Below, piece by piece: positions 14,887 to 22,815 of a stretch of 34,048 nt of DNA. A model generated the notes under the pieces. The model saw nothing but the letters and a program-made list of their open reading frames with translations, did no database searches and was not told the DNA's origin. Both the position numbers and the translations under genes were made by a program. Position 1 is the first letter of the stretch, and each line of letters begins with the position of its first letter. Where the stretch lies: NCBI GenBank assembly GCA_002391075.1, contig DGRN01000012.1, positions 817-34,864 on the forward strand, written 5' to 3'. The DNA comes from Candidatus Saccharibacteria bacterium UBA4387 (GTDB lineage: Bacteria > Patescibacteriota > Saccharimonadia > Saccharimonadales > Saccharimonadaceae).

Positions 14887-14939
14887 TTGTATCAGATGAA
14901 TCCAATATCTTACATTCCCACAAACGCGGAAGAGCCATT

Positions 14940-14968
14940 TTGACTATCAAAACCCAAATTGCTAAAAT
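14940..14968 (+). promoter_or_regulatory. Promoter of the 15001 gene
   Basis: TTGACT (14940-14945), 17-base spacer, TTGC-TAAAAT (-10 at 14963-14968), then a leader of about 26 bases with GAGAG as a weak ribosome binding site. Confidence 0.7.
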
Positions 14969-15000
14969 AATACATAAGCATAAGTATAAAGAGAGAAAAA

Positions 15001-16044
15001 ATGGAGCCAAATAACTTTAACCCAAATTTTAACAACGCGCCAAATCCGATGGCCGGGCCGAACCCAATGACTGGACCAAATCCGATGGCCAATCCGAATC
15101 CAATGATGGTGCCAAATCCAAACCCGATGTCAGTGCAAAACCAAACTATGGCGCAAAATTTTGCCGTCGAACCGCCAATGATGAGCGCGCCGCAGAACCA
15201 GGCCATTCCAAGCCAAAACCCGTTCGATGCCGCCGCTGGCGAAATACTAGCTCAAGAACAGAGAGAACAGCAGTCGCAAATCGAGCAGACGCCAACCGCC
15301 CAAGAAAACCTCGCGCAAAGCCAAGCCTCACAACCAGTGCCGCAACCAACGGCTCAAACGCAGAGCAACGCACAAAACAAAAAATCTTTCTACACTCTCT
15401 TGCCAATTTTTATTCTTTTCCTCATTTCATTCGGCGCCATCGCTTTTAGCGTCGCACAATACACTCGCGCAGAAAACAACCTCAAGCGCGTCAACGAGCT
15501 CCAAGAACAGCTAGATGCCGCAAATAAATCCGCAGCAGACCAGATTAGCCCGCTCGAAAACGAAGAAATCACTGAAAAAGTCGAAAATTTCTTCAAATTA
15601 CTTAGGCTTTCGCAAACCAGCACCCGCGAATCCGTGCTAGAATACATCGGCGTCAACGGTTTCGCGTCCACCGAGAAAGACGACAATGGTCGCATTATTT
15701 CTCCAGCCAAATTCAGCAGCGTACGAAACGCCATGCGAAAATTCGCAACCGACGGCCTCGCCAACGACTGGAACATTTACCGCGGCCTCTACAACGAGAG
15801 CGGCGACCTTCGCTACGAACCAGCCGCCGAAGGAGAATCAAACGGCGTCAAATACAAAGACACCGTCGATACCATCAAGCTAATCAAGGCAGACAACCTC
15901 CACTACGAGCTCAGCATTACAACCACCACCACAAAATCCGACCAAATCACTAACGAACATACCGACGTTAAATCTTACGACGTTTACTTCATTATCGACA
16001 AGGATAACAAATACGTCCTAAACCAGATCGTCGAAAATAACTAG
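15001..16044 (+). CDS. Membrane protein with Asn-Pro-Met repeat tail
   Basis: A 347-residue protein of three parts. Residues 1-60 are a low-complexity cytoplasmic tail in which NPM recurs about every six residues (e.g. GPNPMTGPNPMANPNPM), followed by a Gln/Ala/Pro-rich stretch to about 125. One transmembrane helix follows (LLPIFILFLISFGAIAFSV, about 133-151), then a short coiled coil (NLKRVNELQEQLDAANKSAA) and a folded external domain from about 185 with alternating polar/hydrophobic strands to the end. The tail could bind a cytoplasmic partner, as proline-rich tails do. I do not recognise the external domain. It has its own promoter and terminator. Confidence 0.78.
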   Translation: MEPNNFNPNFNNAPNPMAGPNPMTGPNPMANPNPMMVPNPNPMSVQNQTMAQNFAVEPPMMSAPQNQAIPSQNPFDAAAGEILAQEQREQQSQIEQTPTAQENLAQSQASQPVPQPTAQTQSNAQNKKSFYTLLPIFILFLISFGAIAFSVAQYTRAENNLKRVNELQEQLDAANKSAADQISPLENEEITEKVENFFKLLRLSQTSTRESVLEYIGVNGFASTEKDDNGRIISPAKFSSVRNAMRKFATDGLANDWNIYRGLYNESGDLRYEPAAEGESNGVKYKDTVDTIKLIKADNLHYELSITTTTTKSDQITNEHTDVKSYDVYFIIDKDNKYVLNQIVENN

Positions 16045-16072
16045 AGAGCGGCCGCAAGGCCCTCTCTTTTTA
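16043..16072 (+). terminator. Terminator of the 15001 gene
   Basis: AGAGAG-c-GGCC-GCAA-GGCC-CTCTCT followed by T5; the left arm overlaps the TAG stop codon. Confidence 0.85.
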
Positions 16073-16082
16073 TCGAATGCGC

Positions 16083-16111
16083 TTGACGCGCACGCAATCT
16101 TATGCTAAAAT
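16083..16111 (+). promoter_or_regulatory. Promoter of the sugar transferase gene
   Basis: TTGACG (16083-16088), 17-base spacer, TATGC-TAAAAT (-10 at 16106-16111); predicted start near 16118, leaving an 80-base leader. Confidence 0.7.
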
Positions 16112-16117
16112 ATGCAC

Positions 16118-16198
16118 AATTCGCATCGTAAAACACCCGATGCACGGAGGTACCGTGGCGGGCGTTTTTTGTAGGCGGAATTTTGCAGGAATAATCAA
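16118..16198 (+). promoter_or_regulatory. Structured leader with possible attenuator before the sugar transferase
   Basis: A terminator-like hairpin CCCG-atg-CACGG-AGGTA-CCGTG-g-CGGG ends in CG and T6 at about 16136-16174. An upstream GCATCG (about 16123) is complementary to CGATGC inside the left arm, so two exclusive folds are possible. The ribosome binding site AGGA with eight-base spacing follows. The layout fits transcription attenuation, but it matches no riboswitch class I know. Confidence 0.45.
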
Positions 16199-17158
16199 AT
16201 GGAACAAAATTCGGACAACAACTACAACATCATCGCGCGCCGCGTATTGGCAGTCGCCCCATTTTTACAAACGCGCAAAAACTCCCAAAATCAAAAACCC
16301 TATTCCAAACTAATCAACAAAATCATCAGCAATAACCGCAAAGTCAGGCCATCGACGCGCCAACTTTTTGCCGCAAATCGCAAAACCTTCAACAAACATG
16401 CGCTCAGCCATGCCGCTTTCGCCAAAATGAGCCCAAACAGCTACTTTGATGCGCAGATCGACTATGATGGCACACTTCGCTCAATCGATCTTGAGATTCT
16501 CAATCCAAAACACGGCATCGGGCACTCCATTTACCTTGCAATCAAGCGCCTCTTCGATATTATCTGCGGCGCCATCGGCTGCACCCTCTTGATTCCGCTC
16601 ACTATTTTCGTCAAACTCGGCAACATCCTGACGGGCGACTTCGCGCCAGTTTTCTACCACACCAAGCGCGTCGGCAAAGACGGCGAAGAGTTCAATTTTT
16701 ACAAATTCCGCAGCATGATTCGCACAAAAGACGGCGAAAACGCCGAGAAACTCGTCGAACAAATGCTAGAAGAGCATCCAGAGCTACGCGAACAATGGGA
16801 AAAGCATCGCAAAATCGACAACGACCCACGCGTAACCAAAATGGGCAAGTTAATTCGCAAAACCAGCATCGACGAATTCCCGCAATTCATCAACATTTTG
16901 CGCGGCGACATGTCAATGATAGGCCCACGCCCATTAATGGTCGGCGAGCTAGACGAGCACTACGGCAGTCACGAAACCTACGAATCCGTCAAGCCAGGCC
17001 TCATTGGCTGGTGGGCTGCGAACGGCCGCAGCGAAATCGCATACAACGAACGCCTACAGCTCGAATATTTTTACGTCAACAACCAAAGCCTCGCCCTTGA
17101 TATCAAAACAATTTTCAAAACCGCTGCTGGAATGTTACGCGGCAAAGGCGCAAAGTAG
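16199..17158 (+). CDS. Undecaprenyl-phosphate sugar phosphotransferase (Bac_transf family)
   Basis: A 319-residue membrane enzyme that would transfer a sugar-phosphate from a nucleotide sugar to undecaprenyl phosphate, the first step of a lipid-linked glycan. The first 110 residues are a polar extension not typical of the short family members. The catalytic part starts with a re-entrant hydrophobic helix (KRLFDIICGAIGCTLLIPLT, about 113-132), then HTKRVGKDGEEFNFYKFRSM, and the signature RKTSIDEFPQFINILRGDMS followed by IGPRPLM. The end has the usual PGLIGWWAANGRSE segment. The sugar cannot be told. It lies two to three kilobases from the LCP, BY-kinase and PHP genes and likely serves the same surface glycan. 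It overlaps the convergent gene by 24 bases. Confidence 0.93.
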   Translation: MEQNSDNNYNIIARRVLAVAPFLQTRKNSQNQKPYSKLINKIISNNRKVRPSTRQLFAANRKTFNKHALSHAAFAKMSPNSYFDAQIDYDGTLRSIDLEILNPKHGIGHSIYLAIKRLFDIICGAIGCTLLIPLTIFVKLGNILTGDFAPVFYHTKRVGKDGEEFNFYKFRSMIRTKDGENAEKLVEQMLEEHPELREQWEKHRKIDNDPRVTKMGKLIRKTSIDEFPQFINILRGDMSMIGPRPLMVGELDEHYGSHETYESVKPGLIGWWAANGRSEIAYNERLQLEYFYVNNQSLALDIKTIFKTAAGMLRGKGAK

Positions 17159-17890
17159 AGCCGTCGCGTCTACAGGCATAGCCTTATCGCTAAACTCCAA
17201 AATCGCTTTCATAAAATCAAAAAATTGATAAGACACCGCAAGGCCAATCACGATCACTATCACGTCCGCAACTATCAAAATCACTGCTTTTCGCTCGATT
17301 CTTTTTTCTTCATCGGCCGTCGGACGATTAATTTCCCATCTATCTCGCGCCGCCCTAATTAGATTCAGAACCGCCGCAACGATAGTCAAAATCGGATAGC
17401 CGAACACGAATAGTCCTGGCATCGACAGTACGAAAGAAATCAGGAACAGCGCAAAACTCGCCAAACACCAAGGGAGCAGACCGTTCAGCCGCCGCTGCCT
17501 AATCAAATTTCTACGAACGCGTAGACACAAAAATGCCACCAAATACCAAATACATACGCTAGTCAGCAAAATCGGCGAAAGTGTATAGACGAGCTGAATA
17601 ACAGTACCGCCGCCCATGCCGTTCATGTTTCCAGAAAGCGCCGAAAAGACCATCATCGCAGCCAAAACCCAGTAGCCAACAAAACCGACCGTCGCAATTC
17701 GCCCCATCCAACTGCCCACCTTGCCGGTATCGCCAATATCCATCGGTTCGCGCGCTTGCTTGTTCAACTCCAGCGCCTCCTCCAGCTTCGATTTTTTGCT
17801 ACTTTTCAGCTGCCTCTTCATTTTTTCGCGCACCACTTCCGAATCCTTGATGCCAGTCGACTTATTCTTTGCGCGTTTTTTCTTACTCAT
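17135..17890 (-). CDS. Multi-pass membrane protein of unknown function
   Basis: A 251-residue protein with a very basic front (MSKKKRAKNKSTG, then REKMKRQLKSSKKSK) and at least four membrane helices: VGYWVLAAMMVFSAL, LVYTLSPILLTSVCIWYLVAF, WCLASFALFLISFVLSM plus VFGYPILTIVAAVLNLI, and AVILIVADVIVIVIGLAVSY. No family motif recognised. The frame starts at 17896, but the ATG at 17890 is six bases after the -10 (TAAGAT, complement 17897-17902) and fits the leaderless rule. Its 3' end overlaps the end of the sugar transferase gene by 24 bases, tail to tail. Confidence 0.75.
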   Translation of the reverse strand: MSKKKRAKNKSTGIKDSEVVREKMKRQLKSSKKSKLEEALELNKQAREPMDIGDTGKVGSWMGRIATVGFVGYWVLAAMMVFSALSGNMNGMGGGTVIQLVYTLSPILLTSVCIWYLVAFLCLRVRRNLIRQRRLNGLLPWCLASFALFLISFVLSMPGLFVFGYPILTIVAAVLNLIRAARDRWEINRPTADEEKRIERKAVILIVADVIVIVIGLAVSYQFFDFMKAILEFSDKAMPVDATALLCAFAA

Positions 17891-17896
17891 ACTCAT

Positions 17897-17942
17897 ATCT
17901 TAGCATAAGCGAGCATCCAATCACTAAAATCTCTGCTACAAT
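17897..17942. promoter_or_regulatory. Divergent leaderless promoters for 17890(-) and 17949(+)
   Basis: Minus strand TATGC-TAAGAT (complement 17897-17902), six bases to the ATG at 17890. Plus strand TGC-TACAAT (17937-17942), six bases to the ATG at 17949. Confidence 0.7.
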
Positions 17943-17948
17943 ATATTT

Positions 17949-18539
17949 ATGCTTTGGAAACTAATTCTACTAGTTGTCATAACCCTAATTATTATCATTC
18001 CGCTATTCGTCTTTCTCCTGACCGGCATTTTGGGCGCACCGTACGTACCGAGCGAAAAACCAGACATTCGCAAGGCCTTCACCGATCTTTATCCGCTCGA
18101 CGAAAATGAATACATCGTCGACCTCGGTTGCGGCGACGGCGTCGTCGTAGATACCGCCACGGAATTCGGCGCGAAAGCCGTCGGCGTAGAGATTAACCCC
18201 TTCATGGTCTGGTTCTGCCGATGGCATTTCAGAAAAAACAAAAACGCCCGCTTCGTTCATGGCGACATGTACCGCTACAAGCTGCCTGCCAAAACCACCG
18301 CAGTCTACATGTATATGCTTCCGCTCGGCCTCGAAGCTACCTTCAAGCATCTTCGCAAAGAAGCCACTCGTTTAGACAAAACCATCTATCTCATCTCGAA
18401 CGCCTTCGACCTAAAAAACGAGAAACCCTACAAGCACGAACCGCCTTTCTACCTATACAAAATCAAACCATACAAAGACGACGATAAAGAACCGGCAGAG
18501 CCAGCAAAGATTGCAAAAGCCACAAGCGCAAAACATTGA
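17949..18539 (+). CDS. Membrane-anchored class I SAM-dependent methyltransferase-like protein
   Basis: A 196-residue protein with an N-terminal transmembrane helix (LILLVVITLIIIIPLFVFLL, about 4-23). The soluble part has methyltransferase motif I (VDLGCGDG, about residue 57-64), the acidic end of strand 2 (VGVEINP) and a motif near HGDMYRY. These are the SAM-binding elements of a Rossmann methyltransferase; similar short membrane-tethered forms occur widely. The substrate is unknown. The C-terminus is Lys/Glu/Ala-rich. Confidence 0.82.
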   Translation: MLWKLILLVVITLIIIIPLFVFLLTGILGAPYVPSEKPDIRKAFTDLYPLDENEYIVDLGCGDGVVVDTATEFGAKAVGVEINPFMVWFCRWHFRKNKNARFVHGDMYRYKLPAKTTAVYMYMLPLGLEATFKHLRKEATRLDKTIYLISNAFDLKNEKPYKHEPPFYLYKIKPYKDDDKEPAEPAKIAKATSAKH

Positions 18540-18564
18540 CTTTTTCGCTCAAAAATGATATAAT
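18536..18564 (+). promoter_or_regulatory. Promoter of the 18605 gene
   Basis: TTGACT (18536-18541, overlapping the previous stop), 17-base spacer, TGA-TATAAT (-10 at 18559-18564). Confidence 0.75.
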
Positions 18565-18604
18565 GAAGGCATAGTCCATCGATCTATCAAGGGAGGTGAA
18601 GAAT

Positions 18605-19003
18605 ATGATGGCATGCACATTTATCACATTGTTGCTGCTAGTCGTCTATGTTCAATCCAGAGCAAATCCGCAAAACCAGCTCGCCGCCGAGGGAGGCCCC
18701 ATTCAGACCGCAAAGGCAAACACGCCCAAAAACATCTATCTCATCGGTGACGGCCCAATGGGTCACGGCCCAATGGGACACGGCCGCGGATTTGGCAACG
18801 CCGGACCACCAAGGATGGGTTTTGGCGGGCCGCCGCCAATCTTTATGCCGCTAGGCTTGCATGGCCTCCACGGCATTGACGGCAACCCTAACGGAACCAA
18901 CAATACCGACCCGATAGCATATTCGTTCGGTGCAGTTATTTTCATTCGTCTATACAGGAAAATAAAGGGCATTCCGGCCTGGCTCCGGTGGCGGTTTCGC
19001 TAG
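18605..19003 (+). CDS. Gly/Pro/Met/His-rich small membrane or secreted protein
   Basis: A 132-residue protein. The N-terminus is hydrophobic (MMACTFITLLLLVVYVQS), either a signal peptide or an anchor. The middle is extraordinary in composition: GPMGHGPMGHGRGFG, then GFGGPPP and LGLHGLHGIDG, with repeated Gly-His and Pro-Met. The end is basic and aromatic (YRKIKGIPAWLRWRFR). The frame opens with GTG at 18596, but that codon is within the strong Shine-Dalgarno GGGAGGTG; the ATG at 18605, eight bases after GGAGG, is the start. His/Met richness would allow metal binding, but no function is claimed. Own promoter and terminator. Confidence 0.68.
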   Translation: MMACTFITLLLLVVYVQSRANPQNQLAAEGGPIQTAKANTPKNIYLIGDGPMGHGPMGHGRGFGNAGPPRMGFGGPPPIFMPLGLHGLHGIDGNPNGTNNTDPIAYSFGAVIFIRLYRKIKGIPAWLRWRFR

Positions 19004-19010
19004 CGCAACA

Positions 19011-19036
19011 AGCCCGCAGTTTCACTGCGGGCTTTC
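19011..19036 (+). terminator. Terminator of the 18605 gene
   Basis: AGCCCGCAGT-TTC-ACTGCGGGCT, a 10-bp perfect stem, with only a short T run. Confidence 0.75.
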
Positions 19037-19066
19037 CTCATATTTGCGCAAACTCACATTTTAGGG

Positions 19067-19074
19067 TATAATAT
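19067..19074 (+). promoter_or_regulatory. -10 region of the LCP gene
   Basis: TATAAT 19067-19072 (or the overlapping TAATAT 19069-19074, seven bases before the ATG at 19082), giving a leaderless or near-leaderless transcript. Confidence 0.55.
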
Positions 19075-19081
19075 ATGTACT

Positions 19082-20569
19082 ATGGTAAAAACAAGTCCAG
19101 AGAAGACATCGAAAAGAATCGATAAAATCTCGCATAAAACCACCAAAAACATGCCATCATTACGCAACATTGGCATACTTTTTGCAAGCATCCAGCTTAT
19201 CGCATTCGTAGCATTCATCGTCACGATCACTAAGCTAAATCTTTTGCACGAATGGCAGCTCGTCATCGTAAGCTTTTTCGCCGTCGCGGCACAAATCTTC
19301 ACTTTTTCAAAAGCTCTCAGCAGCCGCTCGAAAAAGGGCGTCAAAATCTTCGCAATCATCCTGTCAGCCATTCTCAGCCTTATCTTTTTCATTGGCCAAA
19401 ATTACAGCCGCAAAACCATCGATCTAATCCAAGGCGCAACCGGTGTCCATTACGAAACGCAAAATTACTCCGTTCTCGTGCTTAAAACCAGCGGCTACAA
19501 CGAGATTTCGCAGCTACGCAACCAAAACATCGGCTACTTGACCAGCAATCCAAACTTCGAGGACACCAGAACCACGCTTCACAATGTCATCAATCATCAC
19601 GTCCAGAGCTACGACGATCTCGCTTCTATGATTTCCAGCATTTACGCATTTCAGACTTCCGCCATCGTCCTGAACGATAACTATCTCGAATACATCGAGG
19701 AAAGCGACAGTGAATTTATTAATGAATCCAAAATTATTTACACTTTCGAAGTACGCAAAGAAGCCGACGATAAGCCAACCCAAGTCGACGTCAAAACCGA
19801 GCCTTTCGCAATCTATCTCAGCGGTAGCGACTCGCGCGGCGCTATCTCCGACACTGCACGCAGCGACGTCAATATCGTTATCGTGGTCCGCCCGCAAGAC
19901 GGCAAAATTCTGCTCGTTAACATCCCGCGCGACTACTACGTCCAGCTTCACGGCACCACCGGCACTCGCGACAAGCTTACTCACGCCGGCGTTTATGGCA
20001 TCGATATGAGCCGCAAAACCATCGAAGATTTACTAGGCATCGAAATTAACTACACCGCCAAAGTCGGCTTTAACACCGTCATAAAGGTCGTAGATGCGCT
20101 CGGCGGCATCGATATCGACTCAGATCAAGAATTTACAGCTCACACGAATAAAACCTGCCATTTCAAATACGGCGTCCAGCACGTCGACAGCACTTGCGCA
20201 CTCGCATTCTCGCGCGAACGCTACGCATACGCCACCGGCGACCGCCACCGCGGCGAAAACCAACAGGCCGTCATTACCGCCATCATCGAAAAACTCTCCA
20301 ATCCAAAATACATGCTAAAATACACCGACATCATCAACGCCGCGCAAGGTTCCTTCGAGACCAATCTGAGCTACGACGAAATCACAAACTTTGCCAAACA
20401 ACAGCTTAGCTCGCTAAAGAACTGGGAAGTCGAATCCATCGCGTTAGATGGTTCTGGCGCCATGATGCCAACATACAGTATGGGCGCACGCAAGCTCTAC
20501 GTCATGATTCAAAATCAGTCCACCATCTCTGCCGCCCAGGCCAAAATCAAAGAATATCTCGCAAAATAA
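19082..20569 (+). CDS. LytR-CpsA-Psr (LCP) family glycopolymer transferase
   Basis: A 495-residue membrane protein. Three hydrophobic segments lie near residues 28-43, 55-75 and 88-103, and an external accessory domain fills about 115-245. The LCP domain runs from about 250: IYLSGSDSRG, then TARSDVNIVIVV, with the catalytic and pyrophosphate-binding Arg/Asp residues, NIPRDYYV, then the KLTHAGVYG segment and VVDALGGIDID. LCP enzymes move undecaprenyl-linked polymers onto peptidoglycan outside the membrane. Next to the BY-kinase and PHP phosphatase it fits a capsule or wall-glycan locus. Confidence 0.95.
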   Translation: MVKTSPEKTSKRIDKISHKTTKNMPSLRNIGILFASIQLIAFVAFIVTITKLNLLHEWQLVIVSFFAVAAQIFTFSKALSSRSKKGVKIFAIILSAILSLIFFIGQNYSRKTIDLIQGATGVHYETQNYSVLVLKTSGYNEISQLRNQNIGYLTSNPNFEDTRTTLHNVINHHVQSYDDLASMISSIYAFQTSAIVLNDNYLEYIEESDSEFINESKIIYTFEVRKEADDKPTQVDVKTEPFAIYLSGSDSRGAISDTARSDVNIVIVVRPQDGKILLVNIPRDYYVQLHGTTGTRDKLTHAGVYGIDMSRKTIEDLLGIEINYTAKVGFNTVIKVVDALGGIDIDSDQEFTAHTNKTCHFKYGVQHVDSTCALAFSRERYAYATGDRHRGENQQAVITAIIEKLSNPKYMLKYTDIINAAQGSFETNLSYDEITNFAKQQLSSLKNWEVESIALDGSGAMMPTYSMGARKLYVMIQNQSTISAAQAKIKEYLAK

Positions 20570-20576
20570 AGCAATT

Positions 20577-20603
20577 GCCGCATTCACAAGATGCGGCTTT
20601 TTG
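20577..20603 (+). terminator. Terminator of the LCP gene
   Basis: GCCGCAT / ATGCGGC (20577-20583 with 20591-20597) and T5. Confidence 0.85.
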
Positions 20604-20622
20604 TCACCGCAAAACCGCACCC

Positions 20623-20651
20623 TTGCATTTTTTGCAAAAATATGCTATAAT
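20623..20651 (+). promoter_or_regulatory. Promoter of the BY-kinase operon
   Basis: TTGCAT (20623-20628), 17-base spacer, TATGC-TATAAT (-10 at 20646-20651); leader of about 67 bases containing a small AGAAT/ATTCT hairpin near 20658-20674. Confidence 0.75.
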
Positions 20652-20724
20652 GATTGAAGAATATTAATAATTCTGTTGTTTGCTGGTTTTTGATCGCTGC
20701 AACGAATAATTGGGAAAAGATTAA

Positions 20725-22077
20725 ATGGACGAAATTGATATTAAAGATTTTCTTAAATATCTGAAAAAATACGCGCTGGTCGGCATTATTTTGGCTGTTG
20801 TCGCCACGACTGGCACCGCAATTTATGACGTAAACATTAAAACGAAGCTCTACAAAAGCTCGACGACCATCGTTTTGACGCAAGACGCCAACAAAGAGAA
20901 CGCCGCTACTACGACATTAAACGACATCAATCTCAACCAAAAGCTTATTGCGACCTATAGCGAAATTGTTAAGTCAAAATTGATTCTTCAGAAAACTATC
21001 GACGAGCTCGAGCTAGATACCGACGCCGAAAAACTCGCCAAGCAAATTACCGTCACCGCCGTCGAGGACACGGAAATTATCCGCATCACGGTCAACGACG
21101 CCGACAATGAAAAATCCGCCAAGATCGCCAACTCCATAGCAGAGAATTTTGCCGCAACCGTCCACGACAAATTCGGTCTCAACAACGCCACCATTCTTGA
21201 CGTTGCCGAAGTTAGCGAAAGCCCAAGCAACAACACAACTCTCCGCGACTGCGCCATCGCAGCATTCATCGCCATTTTCGGCGTTATCGCCATCGCCTTC
21301 ATTATCTACTACTTCGACGACAGCATAAAAAACAGCGAGGAACTCGAAGCCGAAACAAAACTCCCAATCGCCGGCAAAGTTCTCAAGAGCGACGTCAAGC
21401 TAAAGCAAGGCCAGAGCGAAATCTTGGTCGAAGACTATCCAAAGTCCGCCGTTAGCGAAAACATCAAATCTCTACGCACGAACCTGCAATTTGCAGCCGT
21501 CGACAAAGAATTCAAAACCATTCTTGTCACCAGTTCCATTCCGAGCGAAGGCAAGAGCTTCGTTTCATCTAACCTTGCCGCTTCTTTCGCGCAAGCTGGC
21601 AAAAAAGTCCTCGTCGTCGACTGCGATCTGCGTAAGGGCCGTCTACACAAAATCTTCGGCTTACCAAACACGCTGGGTCTATCACTGCTCCTGACCGACG
21701 ATATTGCTCACTATAAAAAGTACGTCCAAAAGACCAAAATCAAGAACCTCAGCATTATTGCTCATGGTGCGTTCCCGCCGAATCCTAGCGAATTGCTCGG
21801 TTCACAGAAGAACAAAGACCTCATCGAAACGCTCAAGAAAAACTTCGACCTCGTCATTTTCGACGGCGCTCCATGCAACAGCGTAACCGATTCAGTCATT
21901 ATGGCGACTTTGTCCGATCAAGTTTTGATTGTTGCTCGCGACGGATTTACGCCACGCGCCGCGCTAGAATCAACTCGCAATGCGCTCGACAAAATTAAAG
22001 CCCCAATCGCTGGCCTCGTCCTCAACGCTGTCAACAAAAGCTCTACGAAGTACTACAGCTACTACGGAGAAAAATAA
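20725..22077 (+). CDS. Chain-length determinant fused to BY-type tyrosine kinase (Wzz-CpsD like)
   Basis: A 450-residue fusion. The N-terminal Wzz-type part has helices near 19-37 (LVGIILAVVATTGTAIY) and 175-196 (CAIAAFIAIFGVIAIAFII) around an external domain. The cytoplasmic kinase part has Walker A SSIPSEGKS (about 269-277), Walker A' VLVVDCDLRKG (about 294) and Walker B LVIFDGAP (about 375), and ends with a Tyr cluster (KYYSYYGEK), the usual autophosphorylation site. In Gram-positives the membrane and kinase halves are often separate proteins; here they are one, as in Wzc. It controls polysaccharide length and export. The stop overlaps the phosphatase start. Confidence 0.93.
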   Translation: MDEIDIKDFLKYLKKYALVGIILAVVATTGTAIYDVNIKTKLYKSSTTIVLTQDANKENAATTTLNDINLNQKLIATYSEIVKSKLILQKTIDELELDTDAEKLAKQITVTAVEDTEIIRITVNDADNEKSAKIANSIAENFAATVHDKFGLNNATILDVAEVSESPSNNTTLRDCAIAAFIAIFGVIAIAFIIYYFDDSIKNSEELEAETKLPIAGKVLKSDVKLKQGQSEILVEDYPKSAVSENIKSLRTNLQFAAVDKEFKTILVTSSIPSEGKSFVSSNLAASFAQAGKKVLVVDCDLRKGRLHKIFGLPNTLGLSLLLTDDIAHYKKYVQKTKIKNLSIIAHGAFPPNPSELLGSQKNKDLIETLKKNFDLVIFDGAPCNSVTDSVIMATLSDQVLIVARDGFTPRAALESTRNALDKIKAPIAGLVLNAVNKSSTKYYSYYGEK

Positions 22078-22784
22078 TGATCGATTTGCATTCCCATATC
22101 TTACCGGGAATCGATGATGGCGCAAAAACTTTCGAAGACAGCATCGCGATTTTGCGCGGTTTATCAGAGCAGGGCGTTAGCGAAGTCGTCTTGACGCCAC
22201 ATTACGTCGTCGACACGAGCTATGTCAGCACACGCACGGCCAACAAAAAACTTTTTGAACAGCTCAAACTGAAAATCAAAGAAGCCTGCATCCCAATCGA
22301 AATTTATCTCGCCAATGAAATCTACATCGACCGCGATATTGCCAGCCTCATCAAGCGACGCCGAATTTCGCCAATCAACGGCACAAAATATCTCCTCATC
22401 GAACTGCCAATGAGCGGCAAATTTAATGATTACGAAGATATTTTTCTCTCGCTTCAGCAATCCGGCTGGAAGATAATCCTTGCGCATCCGGAACGCTATC
22501 ACGCGATGCAGAAAGATTATTCCAAGCTGACCGCGCTTCATGAGCAAGGCATCCTATTCCAGAGCAACCTCGGCAGCATCATTGGTCAGTACGACAGCGC
22601 AGCCAAGAAAACCGCCAAGAAACTCCTCAAAGACAAGCTCGTCTATTGCTTTGGCACCGACATTCATCACGTGCGCGACTTTTCCGAAATCGCCAAAGCG
22701 CAGAAAAAACTACGCAAATACTACGACGAATCAGAGCTCGAAGACATCCTGACAAACAACGCCAAAAGCATAATCAATTCCTAG
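22077..22784 (+). CDS. PHP-family tyrosine-protein phosphatase (CpsB/YwqE type)
   Basis: A 235-residue manganese-dependent phosphatase. The metal-binding motifs are MIDLHSHILPGIDDGA at the N-terminus, LTPHYV near residue 39, the LAHPERYHA motif near 139, and FGTDIHHVRDF near 197. It would dephosphorylate the Tyr cluster of the kinase encoded directly upstream; the one-base stop/start overlap (TAATGA) makes the pair translationally coupled. Length and motif order are normal for the family. Confidence 0.95.
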   Translation: MIDLHSHILPGIDDGAKTFEDSIAILRGLSEQGVSEVVLTPHYVVDTSYVSTRTANKKLFEQLKLKIKEACIPIEIYLANEIYIDRDIASLIKRRRISPINGTKYLLIELPMSGKFNDYEDIFLSLQQSGWKIILAHPERYHAMQKDYSKLTALHEQGILFQSNLGSIIGQYDSAAKKTAKKLLKDKLVYCFGTDIHHVRDFSEIAKAQKKLRKYYDESELEDILTNNAKSIINS

Positions 22785-22800
22785 AAAAACGCGCCGCTAT

Positions 22801-22808
22801 GCTAAAAT
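22801..22808 (+). promoter_or_regulatory. Extended -10 of the YhhN-like gene
   Basis: TATGC-TAAAAT with TAAAAT 22803-22808, seven bases before the ATG at 22816; leaderless. Confidence 0.65.
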
Positions 22809-22815
22809 AAAGTTA

